Notes: generated by a model from the letters alone, not told the origin. A DNA stretch of 34,693 nucleotides from Pseudomonas citrullilanati (GCF_030580855.1 NZ_JAUQOP010000050.1:1-34693), one strand, 5' to 3'. Counted from the first letter of the stretch, positions 1 through 8,892 are shown. Translations and numbers: made by a program.

Positions 1-236
<236 letters not shown>

Positions 237-1157
237 TCAATGACAACCTGATGACGCCCAGACCTTTTGTGCGCTGTGGTGCAGGATCCCATGGCGGCGG
301 GCCAGGGCCCTGCGGTCCTTGCTGTAGCCGCCGCCGATCACGCCGACCACCGGAATGTCGCGCCCCAGGCAATGGCGCATGACGCGCTCGTCGCGGGCGG
401 CGAGGCCTTCGTCCGTCAGTTTAAGGTAGCCGAGGGCGTCGTCCTTGTGCACGTCGACGCCGGCGTCGTACAGCACCAGGTCCGGCTGGTACAGCGGCAG
501 CAGGTAGTTGAGTGCATCGTCCACCACCTCCAGGTAGGCGGCGTCACCCATGCCCATGGGCAGTGGGATGTCCCAGTCGCTTTGCGCCTTGCGTGCAGGA
601 AAATTCTTTTCGCAGTGCAAGGAAACTGTCACGGCGTCAGGAGTGTCATGAAGTATTCGCGCGGTGCCGTCGCCCTGGTGCACGTCGCAGTCGAAGATCA
701 GCACCCGCGAGACCCGGCCGCTGGCCAGGAAATAGCGGCTGATCACGGCCAGGTCGTTGAAAATGCAGAAGCCGGCCGGGTGATCGTAATGGGCATGGTG
801 GGTACCGCCGGCCAGGTGACAGGCCAGGCCGTGCTCCAGGGCTTGTTCGGCGGCCAGCAGCGAACCGCCCACGGCGCGCACTGTCCGGCGGGCCAGGGCG
901 TCGCTCCAGGGCAGGCCCAGGCGCCGTTGGTCCTCGCGGGACAACTCGCCGCCCATGTAGCGTTCGATATACGCACGGTCATGGGCCAGGGCGAGGATCT
1001 CCGGCGGACACAGGGATGGGCGCAGCAGGTCGGCGTCGCGGGTCAACCCGCTGTCCACGAGGTGATCGCGCAACAGGCGGAACTTGTCCATGGGGAAGCG
1101 GTGTTCCGCCGGGAATTCGGGGCTGTAGTCTTCGTGGTAGATCAACGGCAGCGGCAT
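237..1157 (-). CDS. HDAC-family deacetylase (class II HDAC / acetylpolyamine aminohydrolase-like)
   Basis: This is a 306-residue protein of the arginase/deacetylase fold, predicted to be a cytoplasmic zinc-dependent hydrolase of acetyl-lysine, acetyl-polyamine or a related amide. The family hallmarks are present: the His-His pair at residues 120-121, the zinc site with D156, D158 (in DCDVHQGDG) and H160, a further Asp at about 235 (DAGVD), and the GGGY motif near the C-terminus that supplies the catalytic Tyr. An ATG at 1157 starts the protein at MPLPLIYHED. A TTG four codons upstream is possible, but neither has a clear Shine-Dalgarno sequence. It is transcribed away from the GNAT gene on the other strand, with only about 75 bp between the two starts, so the promoters are divergent. 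The substrate cannot be told from sequence, and members are often annotated simply as histone deacetylase family. Confidence 0.93.
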   Translation of the reverse strand: MPLPLIYHEDYSPEFPAEHRFPMDKFRLLRDHLVDSGLTRDADLLRPSLCPPEILALAHDRAYIERYMGGELSREDQRRLGLPWSDALARRTVRAVGGSLLAAEQALEHGLACHLAGGTHHAHYDHPAGFCIFNDLAVISRYFLASGRVSRVLIFDCDVHQGDGTARILHDTPDAVTVSLHCEKNFPARKAQSDWDIPLPMGMGDAAYLEVVDDALNYLLPLYQPDLVLYDAGVDVHKDDALGYLKLTDEGLAARDERVMRHCLGRDIPVVGVIGGGYSKDRRALARRHGILHHSAQKVWASSGCH

Positions 1158-1231
1158 GGTGTTTTTCAAAGGTGATTTAAGTGACGGATCCTACCAGCGA
1201 TGTAGACTCAGGGCATGGAGAGGGAGTGAAG

Positions 1232-1801
1232 ATGGAGCCGATACTCGAATTGGAAAGCGCGCGACTGGTCTTGCGCCAGTGGCGTGACGACGACTTGCCG
1301 GAATTTGCCGCCATGTGCGCCGACCCGCAGGTGATGCGTTATTTTCCCGCGCCGCTGAGTCGCCTGGAAAGCGCCGCGTTGATCGGGCGCGTGCGCGGGC
1401 ATTTTGCCGAGCACGGGTTCGGCTTGTGGGCGCTGGAACGCAAGGACACGGGCGCCTTCGTCGGCTTCACCGGCCTGGGCGTGGTTGGCTTCGACGCGCA
1501 TTTCACGCCAGCGATCGAGATCGGCTGGCGCCTGGCCCGCGAGCACTGGGGGCTGGGCTATGCCAGCGAAGCCGCCTGGACCGCGCTGCGGTGCGCTTTC
1601 GATGCCCTGGGCCTGGAAGAAGTGGTGGCCTTCACCGCCGTCGACAATCTGCCGTCGCAGAAAGTCATGCAGGCCATCGGCATGCAGCATGACCCGGCGG
1701 ACGACTTCGAACACCCGAAACTCGCCGCCGGTCATCCTTTGCGTCACCATGTGCTCTATCGCATCAATCGTGAGCAGTGGCTACAAACCCTGCACGGTTA
1801 G
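1232..1801 (+). CDS. GNAT-family N-acetyltransferase (RimJ/RimL type)
   Basis: This 189-residue single-domain acetyltransferase has the layout of the RimJ/RimL-like branch of GNAT: an N-terminal LESARLVLRQW strand, a central beta-bulge region, and the acetyl-CoA pyrophosphate loop REHWGLGYAS at residues 103-112, followed by a C-terminal VDNLPSQKVMQAIG segment. It would transfer acetyl from acetyl-CoA to an amine, either a protein N-terminus or a small molecule; the acceptor is unknown. I chose the ATG at 1232 because AGGGAG lies 6 nt upstream. An in-frame start at 1181 would add a non-conserved leader. The gene sits alone between the divergent deacetylase and tesB, about 100 bp from the latter. 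Confidence 0.9.
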   Translation: MEPILELESARLVLRQWRDDDLPEFAAMCADPQVMRYFPAPLSRLESAALIGRVRGHFAEHGFGLWALERKDTGAFVGFTGLGVVGFDAHFTPAIEIGWRLAREHWGLGYASEAAWTALRCAFDALGLEEVVAFTAVDNLPSQKVMQAIGMQHDPADDFEHPKLAAGHPLRHHVLYRINREQWLQTLHG

Positions 1802-1904
1802 CCAACACGGACGTTTACAATGCCCGCCCAATGGCCCGGGCCAACAATCGATCCGCCGTCGCAGCGAAGACTGCGCGGTATTGCGCTGTGTGAGGAAAGT
1901 CTGA

Positions 1905-2774
1905 ATGAGCCACGTGTTGGAAGATCTGGTCGACCTGCTGACCCTGGAACCGATCGAAGAGAACCTGTTTCGCGGTCGCAGCCAGGACCTGGGGTTTCGC
2001 CAGTTGTTCGGCGGCCAGGTGCTGGGCCAGTCGTTGTCGGCGGCCAGCCAGACCGTGGAAGAGGCCCGTCACGTCCATTCGATGCACGGCTACTTCCTGC
2101 GCCCCGGCGATGCGGCCTTGCCGGTGGTCTACCAGGTGGACCGGGTGCGTGACGGCGGCAGCTTCAGCACTCGCCGGGTCACGGCGATCCAGAAGGGCCA
2201 TCCGATCTTCACCTGCAGCGCCTCGTTCCAGTACGACGAACTGGGCTTCGAGCACCAGAGCAGCATGCCCCAGGTGGTGGGGCCGGAAAACCTGCCGTCC
2301 GAGCTGGAGCTGACCCAGCAGCGGGCGCACCTGCTGCCTGAGCACATGCGCGAAAAGCTGCTGTGCCCCAAGCCGATCGAGGTGCGCCCGGTCACCGAAA
2401 AGGACCCTTACAATCCGCAGCCGGCCGACCCGGTGAAATACGTGTGGTTCCGCGCCGATGGTGCCCTGGCGGACTCGCCGGCCTTGCATAAGTACTTGCT
2501 GGCCTACGCCTCGGACTTCGGCCTGTTGACCACCTCGATGCTGCCCCACGGCAAGTCGGTCTGGCAGAAGGACATGCAGGTCGCCAGCCTCGACCATGCC
2601 TTGTGGTTCCACGCCGACCTGCGGGCCGACGACTGGTTGCTCTACGCCATGGACAGCCCTTGGGCCGGCAATTCCCGCGGGTTTTCCCGGGGCAGCGTGT
2701 TCAACCGCGCCGGGCAACTGGTGGCGTCGGTCACCCAGGAAGGGCTGATTCGCCATCGCAAGGACTGGGCATGA
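1905..2774 (+). CDS. tesB: Acyl-CoA thioesterase II
   Basis: TesB is a double-hotdog thioesterase that hydrolyses medium- and long-chain acyl-CoA to free acid and CoA in the cytoplasm. The 289 residues match the family length. The catalytic triad of the E. coli enzyme (Asp204, Thr228, Gln278) lines up at the same numbers: D204 in ASDFG and Q278 in VTQEG, but S228 in VASLDH instead of Thr, a conservative hydroxyl swap. GAGGAAAG lies a few bases upstream of the ATG at 1905. The stop overlaps the start of the downstream HAD phosphatase (ATGA, 2771-2774), so the two genes are translationally coupled. Confidence 0.96.
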   Translation: MSHVLEDLVDLLTLEPIEENLFRGRSQDLGFRQLFGGQVLGQSLSAASQTVEEARHVHSMHGYFLRPGDAALPVVYQVDRVRDGGSFSTRRVTAIQKGHPIFTCSASFQYDELGFEHQSSMPQVVGPENLPSELELTQQRAHLLPEHMREKLLCPKPIEVRPVTEKDPYNPQPADPVKYVWFRADGALADSPALHKYLLAYASDFGLLTTSMLPHGKSVWQKDMQVASLDHALWFHADLRADDWLLYAMDSPWAGNSRGFSRGSVFNRAGQLVASVTQEGLIRHRKDWA

Positions 2775-3364
2775 GCCTGTCCGAGGTCCGGCACTGGGTT
2801 TTCGACATGGATGGCACGCTGACCATCGCCGTGCACGATTTCGCGGCGATCCGCGTGGCCCTGGCGATTCCGCCCGACGATGACATCCTCACCCACCTGG
2901 CCGCCTTGCCGGCCGATGAAGCGGCGGCCAAGCACGCCTGGCTGCTGGAGCATGAGCGCGACCTGGCGCTGGGCTCCCGGCCGGCACCGGGTGCGGTCGA
3001 GCTGGTGCGGGAGCTGGCGGGGCGCGGGCATCGCCTCGGGATCCTGACCCGCAACGCTCGCGAACTGGCCCACGTGACGCTCCAGGCCATTGGCCTGGCG
3101 GACTGCTTCGCCGTGGCGGACGTGCTGGGTCGCGACGAGGCACCGCCCAAGCCGCACCCGGGCGGCCTGTTGAAACTGGCCGAGGCCTGGAACGTGGCAC
3201 CCGACACGATGGTGATGGTCGGCGATTACCGTTTCGACCTGGACTGTGGCCGGGCGGCGGGGGCGCGGACGGTGCTGGTCAATTTGCCGGACAACCCGTG
3301 GCCGGAACTGACGGACTGGCATGCGCGCGATTGTGTCGAATTGCGGCGGATGTTGTCTGCCTGA
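2771..3364 (+). CDS. HAD-superfamily hydrolase (phosphoglycolate phosphatase-like)
   Basis: This 197-residue HAD subfamily I protein, probably a cytoplasmic phosphatase, has all four motifs. They are the nucleophile and acid Asp12/Asp14 in DMDGTL, Thr93 in ILTRN, Lys127 in PPKPHP, and the Mg-binding acidic motif GDYRFDLDCG at 151-160. A helical cap of about 60 residues lies between motifs I and II, as in the phosphoglycolate or pyrimidine-5'-nucleotide phosphatase groups. The start is fixed by the 4-bp ATGA overlap with tesB, which suggests co-expression, although a functional link to thioesterase activity is not evident. The substrate is unknown. Confidence 0.93.
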   Translation: MSLSEVRHWVFDMDGTLTIAVHDFAAIRVALAIPPDDDILTHLAALPADEAAAKHAWLLEHERDLALGSRPAPGAVELVRELAGRGHRLGILTRNARELAHVTLQAIGLADCFAVADVLGRDEAPPKPHPGGLLKLAEAWNVAPDTMVMVGDYRFDLDCGRAAGARTVLVNLPDNPWPELTDWHARDCVELRRMLSA

Positions 3365-3390
3365 GCCCCTGTGTCGACGGGTCAATCGCT

Positions 3391-3415
3391 TTCGCGAGCG
3401 GGCTCGCTCCCACAA
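3391..3415. repeat. Half REP (family 1) between convergent genes
   Basis: This single REP half, read as CGCGAGCGGGCTCGCTCCCACA, belongs to the same family as the complete REPINs at 7266-7358 and 11693-11788. It lies between the HAD gene (+) and the hydrolase gene (-), which converge. No complete inverted partner is visible. Confidence 0.6.
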
Positions 3416-3448
3416 ATGACACCGGCGCCTGTGGGTCGCGAAGCGGTT

Positions 3449-4396
3449 TCACGGCCCGAACAACGCCTTCAGCCCCTCCGGCGAATTGAACATACCGCTG
3501 CCATCGTGCCCGACCCCGGGCACTTCGATCAGCCGCTGGTTCAATCCTGCCGGATGCCGTCGGGTCAGGTAGTCGAAGAAGAAATGCCCACGCAATAACC
3601 GGTACGGTCCCTGGGTCTGCGCTTCGCAGCCTTTGTCCAGGGCCGGATGGTCCGGGTCGATGTCCTGTTGCCCCAGCAAGTAGACGATGTCGCGCTTGAT
3701 GTAGTTGTCTTCCAGTTGCCCGGGCGTTTGCCCGGCGGCATAGCTGGGCAGGCCTTGCAGGCCATACTTCCAGTGGTTGAAACCGGGGCAGCCGGGGGCG
3801 TCGAAGGCCATCGGTCGTTGGCCGTCGAAATAGGCGTAGGACGACGGGTTGGCAATAACGAAGCGCGGGGTGATCCGGTATTGGCCGTGGGCGAGCAGGG
3901 CGTAGCGCTGCACGACCTGGGCGCCGCCTGAATGGCCGGCGATGATGATGTCCTTCACCTCGGGAAACTGTTGCCGGTCGCTGACCCGGGCAACGATGTC
4001 GTCGAGGACCTGGAACGAGCTGACTGTGCCCGGCCCCGTGGACAAGCCGCCGGCCATCCAGTCGTTGCCGTGCCAGCGCAGCAAGTCATTGGGCAATGAG
4101 TGGCGGGCAACGTCCTGCTCGTTGAGAAACTGCGGGGCGATGATCAGGGTGGTGCCCAGCTGGCCGGCCTGTCCGGCGGCTTTCTCGGCGCTGTGCAGGT
4201 AGGTGCTGGCGTTGCGCAACCGCCCATGGAGGATGATCAGCACGCGCTGGATGGACGCCGGGGCGGGGCTGACGTCGACGGCCAGGGCACCGCCCTTGAG
4301 TTGCAGGCGCCCCTGCGCGACCACCTTGACGCCGTGTTCTTCGGCCTGGGCCAAGGTGCAGCCCAGCAGCAGCGCGATCCACGCGAGCCACTTCAT
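3449..4396 (-). CDS. Secreted alpha/beta hydrolase, unknown substrate
   Basis: This 315-residue protein has a clear Sec signal peptide (cleavage likely after AQA, residue 18), so it is periplasmic or exported. The mature part looks like an alpha/beta hydrolase. It has an early HG oxyanion motif in VLIILHGRL (52-60), the nucleophile elbow GHSGG with Ser156, an Asp in LGQQDIDPDH (about 245-249) and a late His297 in GVGHDG, which together could form the Ser-Asp-His triad. The ATG directly follows the TAG of the upstream metallopeptidase gene with no base between, so the pair is almost certainly one transcript. I do not recognise a characterised orthologue. Esterase or lipase-like activity is inference from the fold. 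Confidence 0.85.
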   Translation of the reverse strand: MKWLAWIALLLGCTLAQAEEHGVKVVAQGRLQLKGGALAVDVSPAPASIQRVLIILHGRLRNASTYLHSAEKAAGQAGQLGTTLIIAPQFLNEQDVARHSLPNDLLRWHGNDWMAGGLSTGPGTVSSFQVLDDIVARVSDRQQFPEVKDIIIAGHSGGAQVVQRYALLAHGQYRITPRFVIANPSSYAYFDGQRPMAFDAPGCPGFNHWKYGLQGLPSYAAGQTPGQLEDNYIKRDIVYLLGQQDIDPDHPALDKGCEAQTQGPYRLLRGHFFFDYLTRRHPAGLNQRLIEVPGVGHDGSGMFNSPEGLKALFGP

Positions 4397-5281
4397 CTAG
4401 AGGGTTTTCGCCGCGAAGGTGTCGCACTGGCTGACCTGGCCCTGGGCGAAGCCGGTCTTGAACCAGCGCACCCGCTGCGCCGAGGTGCCGTGGGTAAAAG
4501 AGTCAGGCACCACGCGGCCCTGGCCCTGCTGCTGCAACCGGTCATCCCCGATGGCGTTGGCGGCGTTCAAGGCTTCTTCGATGTCGCCCGGCTCCAGCCA
4601 GTTGAGGCGTTTCTGCGCATGGTTGGCCCAGACGCCGGCCAGGCAGTCGGCCTGCAATTCCTGGCGGACCAACAGGCCGCCGTCGCCTTCCATCTGCCGG
4701 CCTTGCTGGCGGGCCTGCTGGATTTTCGCCGACACCCCGAGCAGCGTCTGCACATGGTGGCCGACCTCGTGGGCAATGACGTAGGCCTGGGCAAAGTCAC
4801 CGGCGGCGGAGAAGCGCTGGGCCATTTCCTTGAAGAAGCTCATGTCGAGGTAGACCTGCCGGTCCGCTGGGCAATAGAACGGCCCGGTGGCCGATGACGC
4901 GAGGCCGCAGGCTGAGTTGACCCGGCCGCTGAACAGCACCAGCTTCGGTTGCTGGTACTGGCGTCCGGCCTGTTGGAACACCTGGCCCCAGGTGTCTTCG
5001 GTATCGCCGAGGATCGAGCGGACGAATTCGGCCTGTTCATCGTTGGCCGGCGGCGCCTGGCGGGTCTGCGAAGAGGCGGGGGCGGACGTGTCCATCTGTC
5101 CGGCCAGCTGGCCGAGGATCTGCATCGGGTCCTGGCCGGTGATCCAGCCGATGCCGACGATCAGCAGAACGGCCGTGAGGCTCAGGCCCTTGCCGCCGCC
5201 AAAGCGCATTCCACCGCCGCCCCCGCCGTCACCCCGGGCGTCCACCACGTTGTCACTGCGGCGACCTTTTTTCCATAGCAT
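4397..5281 (-). CDS. ypfJ: YpfJ-family (KPN_02809) neutral zinc metallopeptidase
   Basis: This 294-residue membrane-anchored protein has a short cytoplasmic N-terminus rich in Gly (residues 18-30), one membrane segment at about 34-49, a Pro/Ser/Gln linker, and then a periplasmic catalytic domain. The zincin motif HEVGHH is at 171-176. A downstream Glu209 in QELQAD supplies the probable third zinc ligand. Two Cys (125, 137) in the ectodomain could form a disulfide. The start at 5281 is MLWKKGRRSDN, with AGAGGA upstream; the open frame extends further, but that part is unlike the family. It is the first gene of a pair with the secreted hydrolase. The biological substrate of the family is unknown. 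Confidence 0.93.
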   Translation of the reverse strand: MLWKKGRRSDNVVDARGDGGGGGGMRFGGGKGLSLTAVLLIVGIGWITGQDPMQILGQLAGQMDTSAPASSQTRQAPPANDEQAEFVRSILGDTEDTWGQVFQQAGRQYQQPKLVLFSGRVNSACGLASSATGPFYCPADRQVYLDMSFFKEMAQRFSAAGDFAQAYVIAHEVGHHVQTLLGVSAKIQQARQQGRQMEGDGGLLVRQELQADCLAGVWANHAQKRLNWLEPGDIEEALNAANAIGDDRLQQQGQGRVVPDSFTHGTSAQRVRWFKTGFAQGQVSQCDTFAAKTL

Positions 5282-5430
5282 GTGGGCAGTCCTCTGATTG
5301 ACCGGTGTGAACAGTGTCGCTGTTGAGTGGGATTGCCGCCAGTTTACTAACGGATTTTTGACTGTCGGGGCGAGCGTGGTTGCGAATGTGTCGTTATCAG
5401 TTGATATCAATGAGGCCGATGTGTCGCGTT

Positions 5431-5456
5431 CGTAGGCAGGCTTGCTCCCGCAGGTG
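5431..5456. repeat. Degenerate half REP (family 1)
   Basis: A single arm read as GGCAGGCTTGCTCCCGCAGG resembles the family-1 REP arm (GGCAAGCCTTGCTCCCACA). It lies between the metallopeptidase promoter and the IclR gene promoter, without a visible partner. Confidence 0.45.
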
Positions 5457-5484
5457 TAGGTGTGATGTTTAAATCGGTATGCAG

Positions 5485-5520
5485 TTCCAGAATTTGAATT
5501 ACACTTCGGCTATTCTGGAA
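5485..5520. promoter_or_regulatory. Inverted repeat, candidate operator of the IclR-family gene
   Basis: TTCCAGAAT (5485-5493) and ATTCTGGAA (5512-5520) form a perfect 9-bp inverted repeat with an 18-bp spacer, ending 24 bp before the ATG of the IclR-type gene. The position fits an autoregulatory operator, and IclR-family proteins commonly bind palindromic sites in their own promoters. Binding by this particular regulator is inferred, not seen. Confidence 0.6.
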
Positions 5521-5544
5521 TCAAGACACTCATCTGGATCGTCC

Positions 5545-6321
5545 ATGGCCGGCAGTCAAATCGAACGCGTCTTCAATGTGCTGGAAAGCCTCGCCAGCGA
5601 TCCCCGGGGTTGGCCGTTGCTGGAGCTGGCCGAAACGCTGCAGATCCCCAAGAGCGCCACCCATCGCCTGCTCGCCGAGCTGATGCGCCTGGGCTATGTG
5701 CGACAAAGTCCCGAGAACCTGCGTTACCACCTGTCCACCCGGTTGGTCGCCCTGGGCTTTCGCTACCTGTCGCGCAGCGGGGCCGACATCGTGCAACCGG
5801 TGCTCGACCGCCTGGCCCGGGAGACGGGCGAGCTGGTGCGCCTGGGTATTATCGAAGGGGACCGCCAGACCTGGATCGCCAAGTCCCAGGGCGCGCGGTC
5901 CGGGCTGCGTTACGACCCGGACATGGGCCGCGAGGCGCCGTTGTCCTACACCGCCTCGGGCCATGCCTGGCTGGCCTGCCTGAGTGATGCCGAGGCGCTG
6001 TCCTTGGTGGCGCGCCAGGACGCCCCCGCGCCCGCGGACCTGGGCCCGAACGCGCCGCGCGACACGGCGCAACTGCTGGCGTACCTGCGCCAGGCTCGGG
6101 AGCGAGGCTATGCCTGCGTCGAGGAAAGTTCGGCGATTGGCACGTCGGCCATCGCGGCGGTGGTGCGTCATCCATTGGACGGCCGGGTGGCCGGCGTGCT
6201 CAGCGTGGCCGGGCCCAGCGTGCGGATGACCCGGGCGCGCCTGCACGAGCTGGCACCGACCTTGCTGGCGTTTGCCGAGGAGTTGTCCCAGGCCAGCCAG
6301 GCTTCTGAGTTGTTTCACTGA
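5545..6321 (+). CDS. IclR-family transcriptional regulator
   Basis: This 258-residue regulator has a winged helix-turn-helix at about residues 1-65 (IERVFNVLESLAS, then the recognition region IPKSATHRLLAELMRLGYV). A GAF-like effector domain follows from about residue 75 to the C-terminus, including the family segment SYTASGHAWLACL and the C-terminal GVLSVAGPSVRMT. I start it at the ATG at 5545. The open frame continues upstream to 5479, but that part covers the inverted repeat at 5485-5520 and is not conserved-looking. The EamA permease gene follows by 47 bp on the same strand and is the most likely target. The aromatic-acid cluster next door is another possible target, since IclR proteins often control aromatic catabolism. 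Confidence 0.92.
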   Translation: MAGSQIERVFNVLESLASDPRGWPLLELAETLQIPKSATHRLLAELMRLGYVRQSPENLRYHLSTRLVALGFRYLSRSGADIVQPVLDRLARETGELVRLGIIEGDRQTWIAKSQGARSGLRYDPDMGREAPLSYTASGHAWLACLSDAEALSLVARQDAPAPADLGPNAPRDTAQLLAYLRQARERGYACVEESSAIGTSAIAAVVRHPLDGRVAGVLSVAGPSVRMTRARLHELAPTLLAFAEELSQASQASELFH

Positions 6322-6368
6322 GCGTGCCGTCGCAACGCCCCTACTTTTAGGCAACACAGGATTGCTCA

Positions 6369-7247
6369 ATGACCGTCAGCACCCCGCTTTCCGGCGTCAA
6401 CCAGGCCTTCAAGGGCATCCTGTTGATTCTCTGCGCGACCTTTCTGTTCTCCAGCCACGACGCCTTGTCGAAATACCTGTCGGGCTTCTACCCGATCATC
6501 ATGGTGGTGTGGGCGCGCTATGTGGTGCACACCTTGTTGATGGCAGGGATTTTCCTGCCCCGTTCGGGGTTGCGGGTGCTGCGCACCAAGCGCCCGCTGT
6601 GGCAAGTGGCCCGGGCGTTGTGCCTGCTGGGCACCAGCCTGTTCTTCACCACGGCGCTGTTGTATATCCCGCTGGCGGAAGCGACGGCGGTCAACTTCCT
6701 CGCGCCCGTGCTGGTCACGGCGTTGTCGGTGCCGCTGCTGGGTGAACGGGTGACGCGTGGCCAGTGGATCGCGGTGATCTTCGGCTTCATCGGCGTGTTG
6801 ATCATCGTCCATCCCGGTGGGGACCTGTTCACCCCGGCGGTGCTGCTGCCGTTCTGTTCGGCGCTGTTCTTCTGCTTCTACCAGTTGCTCACCCGCAAGC
6901 TCAGCGAGATCGACAGCCCGACCACCAGCAATTTCTTCGCCGGCCTGTGCAATACCTTGGTGATGAGTGCGCTGGTGCCGTTCTTCTGGCAAGTGCCCAG
7001 CCTGGTGCACGGTTCGATGATGCTGGCGCTGGGGGCCTGCGGGATGACGGCGCACCTGATGCTGACCCAGGCCTTCCGCTTTGCCGCTCCGGCGTTGCTG
7101 GCGCCGTTCGGGTATTGCCAGATCGTGTTCGCCGGCCTGCTGGGCTGGTTGTTGTTCAACCATACGCCGACGTTGACCACGGTGTTCGGTATCGTCCTGA
7201 TCTGCTTGAGCGGCCTGGCGGCCGCGTGGCAACAGCGGCGGGGGTAA
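6369..7247 (+). CDS. EamA/DMT-family permease
   Basis: This 292-residue inner-membrane transporter of the drug/metabolite superfamily has ten predicted hydrophobic helices arranged as two EamA repeats (about residues 15-145 and 155-285). Typical segments are visible, such as the first-repeat ALLYIPLAEATAVNFLAPVLVT and a short C-terminal basic tail QQRRG. AGGA lies 9 nt before the ATG. The gene follows the IclR gene by 47 bp and is probably co-transcribed with it or controlled by it. The substrate cannot be assigned; amino acids, metabolites and aromatic acids are all possible in this family. Confidence 0.9.
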   Translation: MTVSTPLSGVNQAFKGILLILCATFLFSSHDALSKYLSGFYPIIMVVWARYVVHTLLMAGIFLPRSGLRVLRTKRPLWQVARALCLLGTSLFFTTALLYIPLAEATAVNFLAPVLVTALSVPLLGERVTRGQWIAVIFGFIGVLIIVHPGGDLFTPAVLLPFCSALFFCFYQLLTRKLSEIDSPTTSNFFAGLCNTLVMSALVPFFWQVPSLVHGSMMLALGACGMTAHLMLTQAFRFAAPALLAPFGYCQIVFAGLLGWLLFNHTPTLTTVFGIVLICLSGLAAAWQQRRG

Positions 7248-7265
7248 TACGGATTGTGGAGGGAT

Positions 7266-7358
7266 GATTGTGGGAGCAAGGCTTGCCCGCGATGAAGACG
7301 ATGCGGTCCTGAGTGAACCGAGGCGCCTGCATCGCGGGCAAGCCTTGCTCCCACAATC
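7266..7358. repeat. Complete REPIN (family 1) between convergent genes
   Basis: GATTGTGGGAGCAAGGCTTG at 7266 is mirrored by an exact reverse complement ending at 7358, with arms of about 28 nt and a loop of about 37 nt. It fills the gap between the EamA gene (+) and the MFS gene (-), which converge here, so it may also serve as a transcript end for either. It is the cleanest family-1 REPIN of the window. Confidence 0.85.
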
Positions 7359-7383
7359 GGGATGAGTCCCGGGCTGACTGGAA

Positions 7384-8721
7384 TCAGTTCTCCAGCGTCG
7401 GCACCTTGCGCGGCGCCATGAAGTACAGCCAGGTCAGGGCGATGAAGTACATCGCCGGGATCAGCGTGAACAACACGGTGTAGTTGTTCTGGGTGATGGT
7501 GAGGATGTGGCCCACCAACTGCGTCATGAACATCCCGCCGATGGCGGCGCACATGCCGCCGAAGCCGAACACCGTGCTCATCATGTACTTGGGCGTGTAG
7601 TCCATCACCAGGCTCCAGATGTTGGCGGTCCAGGCCTGGTGCGCGCCGATGGCCAGGGAAATGGCGAACACCGCCATCCACAGGTTGCTTGCGCCGGCGG
7701 CCGTGATCACGCCGATGATGCAGCAAGCGAACAGCAGCATGGAGAGCAGGCGCGCCTTGATCGGATCGAGCCCGCGGCCGATCAGGAACGAGGACAGGAT
7801 GCCGCCGCCCACGCTGCCGAAGTCGGCGGTGAGGTAGATGATGATCAGCGGGATGCCCATCTGCGTGACGTTGATGCCCAGGTTGTATTGCTGGTTCAGG
7901 AACGGCGGCAGCCAGTAGAGGTAGAACCAGAACACCGGTGCCGTGATCGAGTAGGCCAGGGCGAATGCCCAGGTGCCGCGCATGCGCAGGATGCGGGTGA
8001 AGGGCACGCGGGCTTGCTCCGGTTCGTCCGCGGTCTGGATGTAGGCCAGTTCCGACGGTTTGACGGTGGGGTGGTCTTCAGGGTTGAAGTATTTCAGGCC
8101 CCAGAACAGCAACCAGATCCCGCCCAGCGCCGCCATGCACAGGAACGCCGCCTGCCAGCCCCAAACGTGCAGGATCAACGGCAACAGCATCGGCGTGAAC
8201 ATCGCGCCGACGTTGGTCCCGGCATTGAAGATGCCGGTGGCCACCGCCCGTTCGCCGGCCGGGAACCACAGGCGCGTGGTCTTCACGCAGGCCGGGTAGT
8301 TGGCGGCTTCGGTCAGGCCCAGGATGAAGCGGCAGACCATGAAGCCGACCGCCGAAGTCGCCAGGCCGTGGGCGCCGGTCGCCAGGCTCCAGAGCAGCAC
8401 GGCGCAGAAGAACACGCGCTTGACGCCGATCCGGTCGATCAAGCGGCCCTGCAGGACGAAGCCCACCGCGTAGCCGACCTGGAACCAGAAGTTGATGTTG
8501 GCGTAGTCCATCGCCGTCCAGCTCATTTCCTTGGCCAGGATAGGCTGCATCACGCCAAGGGCGGCGCGGTCGATGTAGTTCAGGGTGGTGGCGAAAAACA
8601 CCAGCGCAAGCATGCCCCAACGGGTCTTGCCCACGGCCAGGGCGCCGCGGATCTTGTCGCCGATGCCGCCGGACGCGACGCCCAGGCCTGGGCTCAGGGG
8701 AGAACTTTGGGAAGGATTCAT
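7384..8721 (-). CDS. MFS transporter, ACS family (probable quinate/shikimate/aromatic acid uptake)
   Basis: This 445-residue, 12-helix major facilitator belongs to the anion:cation symporter group. The N-terminal helix carries the family signature LNYIDRAALGVMQP (about residues 47-60). The loop between helices 2 and 3 has GRLIDRIGVKRVF, the MFS motif A. The gene is divergent from quiC and shares a 280-bp intergenic region that holds the candidate operators, so it should be induced with the catabolic genes. P. aeruginosa has an MFS gene at the equivalent place beside quiC. The likely cargo is quinate, shikimate or dehydroshikimate by proton symport; this is inference from context. Confidence 0.88.
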   Translation of the reverse strand: MNPSQSSPLSPGLGVASGGIGDKIRGALAVGKTRWGMLALVFFATTLNYIDRAALGVMQPILAKEMSWTAMDYANINFWFQVGYAVGFVLQGRLIDRIGVKRVFFCAVLLWSLATGAHGLATSAVGFMVCRFILGLTEAANYPACVKTTRLWFPAGERAVATGIFNAGTNVGAMFTPMLLPLILHVWGWQAAFLCMAALGGIWLLFWGLKYFNPEDHPTVKPSELAYIQTADEPEQARVPFTRILRMRGTWAFALAYSITAPVFWFYLYWLPPFLNQQYNLGINVTQMGIPLIIIYLTADFGSVGGGILSSFLIGRGLDPIKARLLSMLLFACCIIGVITAAGASNLWMAVFAISLAIGAHQAWTANIWSLVMDYTPKYMMSTVFGFGGMCAAIGGMFMTQLVGHILTITQNNYTVLFTLIPAMYFIALTWLYFMAPRKVPTLEN

Positions 8722-8855
8722 AGCGTGTACCCGTTTTTGAAATTCTTATGGGGTGGTCGGGGTATTCCACGACGCCGGCCAACCAGGCCTGCGCCAATGT
8801 GGGGCTGATGGTGCGCAGTGGACGAAAAATCGTCAATTCGTCCCAGGGGCATTTT

Positions 8856-8892
8856 GTTCGATAATCGCCCAAAAAACTAACTGGGTGGTACA
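8856..8892 (+). promoter_or_regulatory. Candidate operator region of the quiC / MFS divergent promoters
   Basis: Two motifs recur here and upstream of aroQ. The first is GTTCGATAATCGCCC (8856-8870), a close match to the site I recall for PcaR (GTTCGATAATCGCAC) and to the core of the palindrome at 13214-13232. The second is AAACTAAC-N6-GTACA (8874-8892), also found with identical spacing upstream of aroQ on the minus strand. They lie midway between the MFS start (8721) and the quiC start (9002). Candidates for binding are the TetR protein encoded downstream of quiC, or a PcaR-like IclR protein. Confidence 0.55.
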
